Part shown: piece after piece, positions 23,077-33,583 of the stretch | Numbering within the stretch: position 1 is the first letter of the stretch | Layout of the letters: each line of letters begins with the position of its first letter | Assembly (NCBI GenBank): GCA_036250195.1 | Contig: JAVHZZ010000004.1 | Location: forward strand, 322,922,628-322,986,627 | DNA length: 64,000 nt | Origin: Mixophyes australis | Lineage: Eukaryota > Chordata > Amphibia > Anura > Limnodynastidae | Direction of reading: 5' to 3' | Position numbers and translations under genes: made by a program | Notes under the pieces: model-generated | What the model was told of the DNA's origin: nothing | The model's database searches: none | Seen by the model: only the letters and a program-made list of their open reading frames with translations

Positions 23077-24729
23077 ATGAGGTCTGCAGTATTCTCACGT
23101 ATCGAACTGCGGGTGCTGACAGCAACGATGGACCGTTGTTTTGAGCCCGCAGGGAGGTACGTGGGAAATGATGAGAAACTGCAGGCATACAGAGCCGTGC
23201 GCAGGCGTCTGCGTATGCAGGTTGGTACCCGCCGCTCCATCGTGCAGTTGCAACGCCGATGGAGTGATCTGCGGAGACGGCAGCCCGACCTTCTTGCAGA
23301 TTTGAGGGCTGAAATTCTTGCTAGTAAGTCGTGCTCAAACACTAAATAATATGGCAATGTAATTTTTTCTTCTCACAGGAAATATGGACAGAAAAGGCCT
23401 ATTTTCTGACCATTCTCATACTAAACGTATGAATAATGTTAGTCTTATTTGCGATTATTCTGATTACGTCCTATTATATATTTATGTTAAAAATTTAAGT
23501 GTACATTTTTTTACAAATTTAATGTTATTGACATGAGTACCATTTTAGCATTCAAAGCTACCATTCGCTGCATGTAAGTATGTATTCGCTGTGTATGGTG
23601 AATACATTACAAAAATACACATAAGATAACACATCATGGTCTCCAACAGGACGCCAACGCAGCTCCGAACACCACCGCCAACATCAACAGGTGGTCACAC
23701 CGGAGGCGCCAGGTGGTAGCCAACAGCAACAGGTGCAGTCAGCAGTGGTGGAGGATTCGCCGCAGTCCGCTGACCTGGCAGCATCACCTCTGCTATTCCA
23801 GAGCCAACCAGAATCCACCTCTCAGCAACCACAAGTGCTGGTTGCGGAAAGTAAGTACATTACATGGTAATTTTCGTATACTTTAGTTGTGGTTTTTTTT
23901 GTCAAGATATGATTTTTGCATTTTTTGGGTAGAACATGACAAACAGTTTTCACTGGCCATTCACAGTACAAGGCATCCTAAGTTCCCACAATGGGAAAAA
24001 TGTCCTCCCACCAATTCTTGTCTTGTGTGCAGGCCAACTCAGCTGGCAGGCTTTAAAAATGCACCCTAGAGGGTGAGATTCTCCTTGGCTAAATTTTGCA
24101 GAAAGTTAATGTATACAACAAATCAATATAATACTAATATAATACTTCGTATTACTTGTGTCTCCCCCTTCCCTTTAGGTTGTAAGCTCTCATGCGCATG
24201 GCCCTCTTTTGTTGTGTGCTCCTTCTACAGTACCTTCACCCTCTTGGCCTTTTTCGATAGGCCTGTTTTCCCTGTTTTCTTAAGCTTAGGCCTTCTTCTT
24301 GCTGATTTCTACCATCCCTTTCACTATCTGTCAGAGATAATCTGATTTGGTTTACCCTGTCACCTGTCTTTGTATCATGTTGTGTCTTGGTTCTGTTTTC
24401 AGTATATGTTATGTACTCCTACATTTATCAAAATTTAATGAATGGGGCCAGTGTTTGGGTAACATTCATTTATGCACTATACCGAGCTTACAAAATGCAA
24501 AGGTCCAAGAACCGACAGCTAGCATTTCACCACATTGAAATGTATTAAGAGTGCATTTACTAAATTGTTGTCATCATTTTTTGCAGCTGATGAGGAGTTG
24601 ATGGGTCCTCCAAGGCACAGCCAGAGGCTTCTGGGTGAATTAAAAAAACAAGAAAAAAAATATAAAAAGCATAAAGAAAAAGAAAAAAAATGTAAAAAAA
24701 AAAAAAAATATCTAAAAAAAAAATGTTAA
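23077..24729 (+). CDS. Third Harbinger gene: second Myb/SANT-like protein
   Basis: Three exons, 23077-23323, 23650-23850 and 24587-24729, join with GT...AG borders and matching phases into an uninterrupted 196-codon frame. Residues 6-80 contain FSRIELRVLTATMDR and later RRSIVQLQRRWSDLRRR. These line up with the FTKNEIDILVELAVDR and RRKVNEVQKRWQDFKRR blocks of the element's other Myb/SANT protein, including the key Trp. The middle is Gln/Ser/Pro-rich and disordered. The C-terminus is almost all Lys/Glu and resembles a nuclear localisation or nucleic-acid-binding tail. AATAAA at 25091-25096 may be its poly(A) signal. A 15-codon upstream ATG frame (23000-23044) precedes it. Harbinger elements usually carry only one Myb-like gene. 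Function is inferred: DNA binding at the transposon ends or nuclear import. It is intact while the transposase is broken. Confidence 0.7.
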
Positions 24730-25042
24730 ATACCTTTTATTGATTATTTTTTTTCGTGTTTCTTACTTAACATTTGTTAATAGTTTTAGTTTATAAATTA
24801 AAATATTTTTGTTACAAGAAAAACTGGTATATGTGTGATTTCATTGAACTAATTTACATATTAGCATTATACACTTAGGTAAAGCTGTTGTTTAAAAGCC
24901 AATGGAGAAGAGGCCAACCAATAGGGTCACACCTCACATCCGGGATATAATGTGATAAGGCCCAAAGAAATAACAGTTAGGTACGACATAACCTCTTTCT
25001 AAAACATATACTGAAAACAGAACCAAGACACAACCTGATACA
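24371..25042. repeat. Inverted repeat flanking the last exon of the third gene
   Basis: The 40-bp arms 24371-24410 and 25003-25042 are complementary at 39 of 40 positions. They enclose 24411-25002, which contains the Lys-rich exon 24587-24729. A further complementary block, cctgttttccctgt, lies outside the left arm at about 24263, matching 25042-25056. This could be an inserted foldback element that brought the exon, or a segmental inversion. Confidence 0.8.
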
Positions 25043-25932
25043 CAGGGAAAACAGGGCTAGCGGCATAACCTCATTGTTGTTATATAGGTTAATAAAGTCA
25101 TAAAAAAATTCCTTCAGCAAAAGACACTTAACGAATAAAATTGGATCATAGTTTCTTTACAAAATAATAAGCTTCCACTCTTTTTCTATGCTGAAAACTC
25201 TGATCTTAAACAGACCAGAGATGTACTTTGTGTTTCAACAAAAGAAGGTTGTACTATAATTTACACCTATCATATAACAATTGGATGAGAAAGTATTTAG
25301 GCGTATCCTGATCCTTTTGAGTCTCCTGGATGCAATGGACAAGTCGAAGAAGTATGTGCAAGTCTTTGTTGAAAATCTCTGGATTGAAAACATAGGTTCT
25401 TTGAATAACTACTTCATTTCTGTTCATATTCTTTTCCTTCCAGCTGACACCAAAGGCTTATATAATATAATATATATATAATATAATACATATGACATTA
25501 TAAAAACACATCAAATATACATGATATACTGATATATGATATACGATAAAACACTGAAAATATTTCAATATTACGAAATTTTAATCATCAAAAATAAAAC
25601 ATCTTGACAGGGTAAACAAAGTAGCATAACAAGGAGAATATATATTTTTACGGTTATTTGCAGCCAGCACCATGATTCAACAATTGAGAGATACACCAAT
25701 GATGTTACTATGCACTAAACAGCGTAGCGTTCGCTTCTGCACGTTATACAGGTATGTGCCGGCATGTACGGATGTGAATGGGTAAAATAGGAAGACTTGC
25801 GCCGCAAGTCATGAAGCTGCGTATGTGAGAATACGCAGCTGAATGACTTCGGCCGTTCGCAGTTACAAAGTACGTACATTAGTGCACGTACGTACGCTGC
25901 GCTCATTTTGCGTCCCTTAATGACTCAGGCCC
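24730..25932. other. Right non-coding arm of the Harbinger element
   Basis: AT-rich sequence with no gene. Near the end is a subterminal hairpin (25815-25840, agctgcgtat paired with atacgcagct) and a GC-rich, CpG-rich last 200 bp with several gtacgtac motifs. The left arm of the element has similar CpG-rich subterminal DNA. These are candidate binding sites for the Myb-like proteins. Confidence 0.5.
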
Positions 25933-25935
25933 TTC

Positions 25936-28900
25936 ATGTTCATCGATAGCATCATCCTATGTCTATCAATAATGTCATATACAATCTCCTTCAGCTTGCG
26001 TTAATATACACACTTCTAATAATGTCATCAGTTCTTTTCATCAACACTTGTGGGTGGGCTATTGTCTGTTCATTCTTTCCAGTCTCCCAATACTCAGATT
26101 TAACAGTGATCGGCTTGCAAAGCATTGGGAGACTTCAGACTAAGGGACCTAGGTGTTGTACTTTTCCCCTAGTGACCTCCCACCCATAATTCGGGTACCT
26201 CAAGAATATTTAGTGGGAAGAGAACTAGTCCTACTTGATATAATCACTGAGGTATGTGAGAGCACACCCATCACTTTGTTTGGTCTAAAACCTTACCCTC
26301 CCAAGAATGATAATCATTCTCAAGGATGCCTGCTCAAGTCCGAATACTACTGGACTGGCATTGCTGGGTGTACCTCTTTTTTTAACTATGGGGTCATCGT
26401 ACTTACGGACGTAATGCTACTCAGACAATAGCCCCTCTCACTTTCTCCAAGCTCCAAGATTTCCACATTTTCCTTTACCCCTGAATTGAATAGAGTAATT
26501 GGCTAGACCGATTATGCTACTAACTTCTCCTTCATCCCCAATACCTCCTTATCATTACCTGAACCAGCCTCTGTCACCTGCTAATAATCAAAAGAATTAA
26601 CCGTCCTGAGAAGAGAATGAAATGAGAGAACACAAAACAGGAAAAACTACAACTTCATGCTGGACAACAGTCTTAGCCTTTGGCTCAGGTGCTACTAACT
26701 GCATTCGAGGCCTTCCAGAACAGACTCATGGTAGCCTACTCCTGGTACCTGTCTGTCAAATAACCTGAGCCTAAGAAATTTCTGCTCCACAACTTACTCT
26801 CCCGATCCAACATCCTGACAGTTAGTGTGACCTTTCAGGAAACAGTGTTTTGGACGTTCTCGGTTGCTGTCTCACTATTTACCTTCTTTCAAGGTCTAAC
26901 CTAGCCTCCCAGTTACAATCTCATCTCACGAGGGGTCAAGAACATTTCAAAAACTAACAGGTTAAGAGTCTGCCCAGGAGTCATCTTTTGGTAGCGGGAA
27001 AGGACTAGTGGCCGAAGCTATCAGCACTTCAATCAAGTTCCAACTCTTATTCTATTCAATTCATTCTACCGAGTACCAATACTTTATGTTCACACTGGTT
27101 TATGGATAATTTAAAGTATGTGATTTGTTACCACTACTCATACATTATACCTCTATTATCAATAACATGAAAACCCCTATCATCTATTATAACTCTAGGA
27201 CTATCACATTGAATAACAAAAGCTTTGAGTATGACACAGTAATACATTAGACACATTTCAATACACCTTTACCCAGACATATTTCATTGGTACACCAGTG
27301 TATACTTGAGGATCCTGCATGGTGGTAATTGGATGACGTGGATTTGTTTTACCTGGAGGAAAACCCATCTGCAGGAGGGATATGGGATGGCTCTATTGGT
27401 ATCATTTTCCTGACATTCTCTTAATCAAGATAGGAGGTTGCCGTCCTACTAGCTTGAGACGAAATGTCTGGTGCACCCCAATATACTCTTACCAGCTTGC
27501 ACATACCTTCTGTACCCAGCTGAGCCAGACCATTTGCTTCTTCCTCTGGGACTGGGAGATACACTCTGGGAGCTTCTGGTCTACCTTGTCCATCTTTCCA
27601 GAGTCCACCAGACTCCTCACCACATCTCTTCACCTTCCAGACAGTTTATTCCTCAGGTAACACAAATCTTCATATATTAACCAATATGTGTATGTGTGCA
27701 TGTTTGTGTGTGTGTGTTCACATTTTAAAACTAAAACAATACAACGAAGAACAAAACAAAACATAGATTTGTTAGCTGTCACATAAAACCCTGCCGTCTA
27801 TTTGACAGCTATGTTCGCCCCGGTGTGACAGCCATGTATGGTTGTGTGTGTAAGTGTGGACTTTACTAGCAGTTACTTCAGTTGGTAACTGTGTCACTGT
27901 ATACAGTCCTCTATGTAGTGTCCTACTCATGTGCTGGTATTGCTATAAAAGATTTTTCAGTCAACTCAACATCGCCTCCTAGACTAGAAAAATGCTGAAG
28001 ACCAATGTATATCAATCGATTTTCCCTCTACCAACTCACATGCCATTCTTAGTACCTCACATTCAGCTACTTGGCCATGTGAGAAAGACAAAGGGGTCTA
28101 TTTCTATAACACTTTCTTCAAATATAACAGTATCCAGTACATGTCTGTCTAACAGTGAAAAATATAACATTTTCTAGGGTTTCACATTATGTCGTATCTT
28201 GTGGTAAAAATCCTACTCCAATGTTCTATACCGAGATGCATATCTGTATGCCTAACCTCCAGCAATCTCCTATCCACCCTTTCTGCATCCATATAAAGGC
28301 ACATTTTTGTATAGGAGGCACGAATCATAAAAACAAAAAAACAAAACAGATATGCAATCTATAAAACATGAATCGTATTTCCACAACAGAAACTTTCTGC
28401 TTAAAATCAGCAGTTTCTATACACATGAAAACAAAACCCCTGACTGTTTCTGTAACTCATGTCAATCTAGTGTGTGTATCTCTGAATTTGTCTTATGTAA
28501 AAAAATAAAAATATGTCTTAGCCCCATTGATGAGACTGTGTCTGATATTATCTCTACCAGAGCAGAGAGAGAGAGAGAGAGAAAAAGAGAGGAAGAGAGA
28601 AAAAGAAAGATAGAGGGGTACTAGCATTTGTGTAAAGAATGATAAATAAGAAAGCAATGAATAATGGGAATACAAAGATTTGAATACAAACATACATGTA
28701 GAAAGGGAGATTTTACAGCACAAAAAATTACAGCTGGATTGGACTCTATGGGGAAATGGCTGAATTCATTCCACTGCTCCCCTTAGCTATTTGCTAACTA
28801 TGACCCCTCCCCATACTTGACTAGGGGGTCTTAACCGTGCAATCCAGTGTGGTCCGTCATTTGTTCATTAAGAACTCGGTATCACATTGACTACATACCT

Positions 28901-29149
28901 TTTCAATGGACTTTCCTAACTTATGATAGAGAAATGTAAAAATTAACTGTTGATGACTCATCTGAGATACATAAAACGATATTTTGGAGCAAAGTGTGTA
29001 CATACTTCATTGTTGGATAATGATTCTCAGCCAAACAAATTATCATGAGACACTGCAGCTTAAAACAAAGAGTGTTCCAATTGTCTATTGTTAATTAGAC
29101 TTTCAAGAGTAATCTTTCTATTTCTCTACCTCACCCCTTTAAACACTAA
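25936..29149 (-). other. Retroviral internal region, unrecognisable
   Basis: By position this should contain pol and env of the provirus. Minus-strand frames are short and full of stops (the longest is about 70 codons at 27421-27633). I found no reverse transcriptase, RNase H, integrase or transmembrane fusion motif. Either the region is highly decayed or much of pol was deleted before the later insertions. A GA-rich simple repeat lies at 28565-28612. Confidence 0.45.
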
Positions 29150-29337
29150 GGGGTAAATGTATGAATCTCCGGATTCTTCATCTCCGGCGTGTTCAGCCTC
29201 TTCAGTGCTTAAATTTAAAGCAGCGCTGCATTGTAAAGGGAAACTTCCCTTTACAATGCAGCGCCGCTTTAAATTTAAGTGCTGAAAAGGCTGAACACGC
29301 CGGAGATGAAGAATCCGGAGATTCATACATTTACCCC
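29150..29337. mobile_element. Palindromic 188-bp MITE (Harbinger-type)
   Basis: An almost perfect palindrome with arms of about 93 bp. It starts GGGGTAAATGTATGAATC, ends with the complement, and is flanked by TAA on both sides (29147-29149, 29338-29340). A TWA-type 3-bp duplication is typical of Harbinger transposition. The split element at 45391-47155 is a second member, of 189 bp once its insertion is removed. Non-coding. Confidence 0.85.
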
Positions 29338-29653
29338 TAAGTCTATATTTCTTTCGTATACCTTTATCTGTGAAGAAAAGACAAGATAATTATCTTTAAA
29401 CAACAAACAAACTAAACATTCTCATTCTTTACCATCGGCCAGCGATTTAGGAAAGCAAACTTGTGACAACATAAAACAAACAAACAAAATCAACAAAGAT
29501 TACCTTTTAAATAAGTTTCTTTCTAAACTTTCACATTAATACTTACCACAGTTTTAACCTTTACCTTGTCTAGTTGTAGGATTACAGGTCTGACCAGTAC
29601 TCTAGAGTTGGCTATAATTATCCCCAAAGTATTAACTGTTACAGAGTGTGCAA

Positions 29654-30180
29654 TCAATTGTAGGGGAACCTCTGAGAGAAGTGTACGCCTCCTTTGTGGA
29701 TGTCTATGTGATCTCCAACCCAGGTATCCATTCTTCTCTCTACACAGTTCCTACTCATGTGTCCCTTCTTATGGCAGTAGAAACACGTCCCTGTCATGTG
29801 TGCACAATATTTTGCTAGGTGTCCTAATTTATTGCACTGAAAACACTTCCTCAACTCATTTTGGTTCTCTTCCTTTTTACAATCTCTCCTAATGTGTCCT
29901 TCTTCTCTGCAATTGTAACATCTCACTATTCTGGGTTTCCTGTTATGTGGGTTGTATGCTGGTGGTCGTGTGTGCAGTCCCTCTAGTGCTGGGATACTTA
30001 CCATCATTACCCTATCACTTAGTGTCTCTTTCTGTTTATTTATACTTTTATCATGTCCTATAACTGACTCCCTGAGAGCACTTACAGTGATTCCTTTCTA
30101 GTTTGGTAATGAAGTTTGCACCCTTCTTTTCAAGTTTTCCCTGAGGCCATCCATTAGAACTGAAACAGCAACCTCCCTGT
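29654..30180 (-). pseudogene. Retroviral gag, nucleocapsid part with three zinc knuckles
   Basis: Three successive CX2CX4HX4C boxes, all with intact metal ligands, begin with CYNC, CFQC and CFYC and lie between about 29700 and 29940. They belong to the nucleocapsid that binds genomic RNA. One or two boxes are usual in retroviruses, so three is notable. A stop interrupts the sequence at about 30099. The upstream part of gag continues beyond the L2 insertion at 30186-30652. No protease follows in a recognisable form. Confidence 0.85.
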
Positions 30181-30185
30181 AGTGT

Positions 30186-30652
30186 ACATTAGCATCATCA
30201 TCATCATCAACATTTATTTATATAGCGCCAGCAAATTCCGTAGCGCTTTACAATTGGGAACAAACATTAATAAGACAATACTGAGTAATACATACAGACA
30301 GAGAGGTAAGAGAACCCTGCTCGAAAGCTTACAATCTATAGGACAATGGGAGTTAGAAACACAAGGGCATGTGCTATATCATATTGCACAATGGACCAGC
30401 CAGACTGAAAAGGTAAAAGTACTGAGTGGGCTGTGTGTGTTGCAATGTTGGTCAGAAGGTTGTTGTCTTGCGTTAGCAGTGTAGAGGATGGCAATAGGGT
30501 AATCTAGGGAAATTAAGATGATGGTTGAGGAATATCATAACCTTGTCTGAAGAGGTGGGTTTTCAGTGAACGCTTGAAGGTTTGAAGACTAGAGAAAAGT
30601 CTTACTGTGCGAGGGAGGGAATTCCACAAAGTAGGTGCAGCCCGGAAAAAAT
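30186..30652 (-). mobile_element. L2 LINE 3' fragment inserted in gag
   Basis: 5'-truncated L2-type copy on the minus strand. It keeps the end of ORF2 (a block reading RAAPTLWNSLP, then a SFK-like segment and KTHLF), a 3' untranslated region containing the AGCGCTTTACA motif, and a (TCATCA)n-type tail near 30192-30210. Flanks CCTGTAGTGT (30176-30185) and CCTGTAATGT (30653-30662) match at 9 of 10 positions and look like the target-site duplication. It interrupts the retroviral gag frame. Confidence 0.85.
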
Positions 30653-31794
30653 CCTGTAATGTCTGATACCCCAGTATATTTGGCCATCGCTATCAGAGCC
30701 CTGCAAAAATAGTCTGTTGCATTTTCACTATCTTTTTGCTTGATAGTAAAAATTTTACTCCAGTCCACTATCACTGGAAAATATATGGCCAACTGTGTGA
30801 TTATATGTCTAATATTGTCCTGATTGTCATCCTCAGTTAAGGGTTTATCCTTCTCCAACCTACAATCCTTAATGAACGTTTGTATATCAGTATTAAGAGG
30901 AAGACAGGTCTTCAATAATATTCGCCAATCGTTATTAGTTGGCTTGTACACATTACCATAATATCTAATAAACTGCTGACATTTGGTCAAATCTTTCCTA
31001 GGATCAGAGAAATTAGACAAAATTGAAAATGTTTCAGACCTAGTGCATGGATCATGCTTTGCTACATGTTTTAAGGGAACATCACTATCTCTGTCCGCTT
31101 TCCCATTGGGAACTGCTGTTGTGCAGACAGGATGCAAGTCTACCAAATCACTATAACTAGTTGCTGAAATTGCTGCTGCAGTACAATGGATGTCTTCCCC
31201 TGTGTTAACCTTTACATTATTCTCTCCACTTTCAGCCGCTGCCCCTGCTGGTGGGATCGTTCCTCTTCTTTGTCCTAAAACATTACTCTTAACATTACTT
31301 AAAACAACATACAAGTTACTAGTTACAGTTTTTATATTTTTGGTATTGGCTGTACTTCCTGCCCCGACCGAATTTGTCGGGGCCGTGTTTGCGCTCAGTT
31401 CACCACGCTTAGCAACGCACACTTCCGGAATGCTGGTTTCCGGTACGCTTACTTCCGCTGAACACGTGTTTTTCGCCACACTCACTTCCGCTGTGCATTC
31501 TCTGCTCTGCCACGTGTTACCTTTCATTTGCCATGATTTTAAACAATCATTATGTGCATTTCTCACTTTCGTTGACTTAATCAACAGTACTTTATCTTTT
31601 ACGTTATTTACCTCTGCATTAAAACTCCCTATTGTTGGGAAAGGCCTATCACAATCTTTGGTCATTTCAAACCACGTGTCACAATACACAGTTGCGTATG
31701 CACCATATTTTTTACACATGAGAAATCTCGCTGAATCAATAAGGCCTTCTTTAGGCAGTACATTGGCCATCTCTAGCGTATGCTTAGCACCCAT
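30653..31794 (-). pseudogene. Retroviral gag, matrix and capsid part
   Basis: An open frame of about 380 codons up to the L2 junction, starting Met-Gly at 31794 (a myristoylation signal, as in retroviral matrix proteins). The first 90 residues have the pattern of a class I (gamma/epsilon-type) matrix domain. A low-complexity Ala/Val/Thr/Ser-rich middle follows, then a capsid-like helical domain with a late motif spaced as in class I capsid C-terminal domains. The L2 insertion cuts the capsid near its end. Class assignment rests on motif spacing seen by eye. The frame is surprisingly open given the decay of the downstream region. Confidence 0.75.
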
Positions 31795-31803
31795 GTTGAA
31801 CGG

Positions 31804-31917
31804 TACCTTCTATGCGGAACACAGATACACCGCAATGCTCTGTTCCTTCCAGCAAACAATACCTTCTATGCGGAACACAGATGTACCACAATACTCTGTT
31901 CCTTCCAGCAAACAATT
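31804..31917. repeat. Tandem duplication in the retroviral leader
   Basis: A 56-bp unit, beginning taccttctatgcggaacac and ending ccttccagcaaacaa, occurs twice (31804 and 31860) with three or four differences. It lies immediately upstream of the gag start on the minus strand, in the region where packaging signals are normally found. Confidence 0.9.
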
Positions 31918-32811
31918 TCAACCTTGTTGCTATAAACACTCTAGAGATCTCTAATGCCCGGTGGATGTATTTCCATTAGCCGCGTCCACTTGCTTTTTCT
32001 CGCACCCGGCGAGGACCCCTAATACAGAAATATCACTGTGGGCCCCAATGGCTATCAGCTCCTCGATACCCTGGCTCACCACAAAATCTGCTGAGTTTAT
32101 TATCGCTGGGAGCGCAAGTTGATACAATCAAACTACCTTTCCAGTATAATTCCTCCTAGCTGCTTCACCAATTCCCACTAACTGTTGTCGTGCGGTTAGA
32201 TCGCACTGCCTATCAATACTAGTTATTAGCAAACCTTGCGATCTATTGGTAGCGCTTTGCGAAAATCCAGTTTTCGCATTCGGTATACCTGCCCTGTATA
32301 CCGTCCTTCAGTTGGGCAACCCGCCTCGTCAGACAGCAACTGAGCACAATGAATAATAAACAGTGTATCTACGTTACAAAATCACACACTATACACCTTT
32401 TCTGCGCAGAAAATTAAAAGTTCCCAACAATAGTAATAATGTCTCAGAGGCTTTCACAAGTAATTATACTATGCATATATAATAACTATCAAAACGATTG
32501 TTTAACCACGTGGCAATATTAGCGGAAGTTCACATATGCAAGGCAGGAAGTACACACACCCTATGCAATGCAATACACTTTAAAACGTAAAACAGCAATA
32601 AAAAGAAACATTTTTCTTTCTTGTCCCTAGATTCTAGTTAGCGTTCCTTCAGTTTATGCAACTGCGGACATTTGGCTTCTCAACACAAAGTGGACAACAG
32701 GTTTTGAACACATTGCGTTCTTTCCCATATGAGAGGCGTCCGTCAATATCCACCCTTTGTTGAGCAACCGAAGTCCGCAAGCGTTGCGTACCTTCAGATA
32801 ACGTAACCTCC

Positions 32812-32829
32812 TAAACTCACGAGCCCCCA
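32812..32829 (-). promoter_or_regulatory. Primer-binding site, proline-tRNA-like
   Basis: The minus strand reads TGGGGGCTCGTGAGTTTA two or three bases after the 5' LTR. The first 11 bases match the complement of the 3' end of proline tRNA, and the remaining seven do not. Proline tRNA is the usual primer for many class I retroviruses. The mismatch could be decay or another primer tRNA. Confidence 0.65.
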
Positions 32830-32832
32830 AAT

Positions 32833-33583
32833 TATTAAAGTAATTTTATTGTTTTTAAATAAGCATTGCCCAATCAATTGTATGTGTTTCCAAAGCACAA
32901 AGTGATTTATTTTAGCAGATGCAAATAGTCAACAATTCCATACATTATTATATTATGATACAGTACAATACAGCCAATACCAAAAGATAAATACATACCG
33001 ATGCTATCGCATGCGCTCGCTGCGCTAACCACGGGACCCGGTGGACATTATATCTGTTAGAATACTGTGATCAGTGAAGACTGAGGGCCATGGGGAGTGC
33101 AGCTATGATTATATACAGTACAGTGTTACACAGTGAACAATAGAGATGACGTAGATTGTTTCTATAGGTCCAGACATTGGGTGGGTCCAGGGTAAACAGG
33201 CCATAGGCTGATTCAATCTAAGGAATCCAAAGGTGGGGGTCTGCTCCTTTCATAGCCAGCATCATACAAAGGTTTATTCCCTAATATCAATAACTAAAGT
33301 ATGCAATGTGCGATCTCTTCACCAACTGCACCGGACAGCTGCTGATGAATAGGGCTTTAATATGACACTAGGCATGATACCTTTCCTATAACCTGAACCT
33401 TGAATATCACTGAAGTGTACGTATAATCATTATATATATATACTACTAATAAACCAAATACTATCTGCTCATAAATTACAGTGTAACGGAACCAATATGA
33501 ATATGAATTATATAAATTACTAAATGTTGTAATGCGAGTGTGTGCCAATATACTTTCGTTCATCCAATTATACGACTTCGACA
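32833..33583 (-). repeat. 5' LTR of the endogenous retrovirus
   Basis: A 751-bp partner of the LTR at 16651-17479, starting TGTCGAAGTCG on the minus strand. It lacks two segments present in the other copy. The (AT)n tract is short. The adjacent primer site and gag show this is the upstream LTR. Confidence 0.85.

Larger units (their letters stand above)
17866..25932 (+). mobile_element. PIF/Harbinger DNA transposon with three genes
   Basis: An 8,067-bp element with terminal inverted repeats of about 22 bp (GGGCCTGAGTCAT followed by c/tAAGGGACG) and a 3-bp target duplication TTC at 17863-17865 and 25933-25935. It contains a HARBI1-like DDE transposase on the plus strand, a Myb/SANT-like protein on the minus strand (convergent), and a further spliced gene on the plus strand divergent from the Myb gene. 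DDE transposase plus Myb-like partner is the defining pair of this superfamily. It sits inside the endogenous retrovirus and so is younger than that provirus. Confidence 0.92.
16651..33583 (-). mobile_element. Endogenous retrovirus (class I-like) with three nested insertions
   Basis: Two direct LTR copies (16651-17479 and 32833-33583) bound the element, which reads on the minus strand. The flanks give a possible 4-bp target duplication, ACCC, at 16647-16650 and 33584-33587. Next to the upstream LTR is an 18-nt site whose first 11 bases match the end of proline tRNA. Gag follows. Removing the Harbinger, the palindromic MITE and the L2 insert (with their target duplications) leaves about 8.2 kb, a normal proviral length. 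No pol or env could be recognised in the remainder, which is stop-ridden. Confidence 0.75.

Noticed and set aside
25936..25965. A possible retroviral reverse transcriptase motif (two Asp codons on the minus strand next to the Harbinger end)
   Set aside because: The surrounding frame has several stops and no flanking motif matches, so it is most likely chance.
31190..31954. A 254-codon plus-strand open frame rich in Leu/Ser/Pro
   Set aside because: It lies antisense to the retroviral gag frame and has composition typical of a shadow frame.
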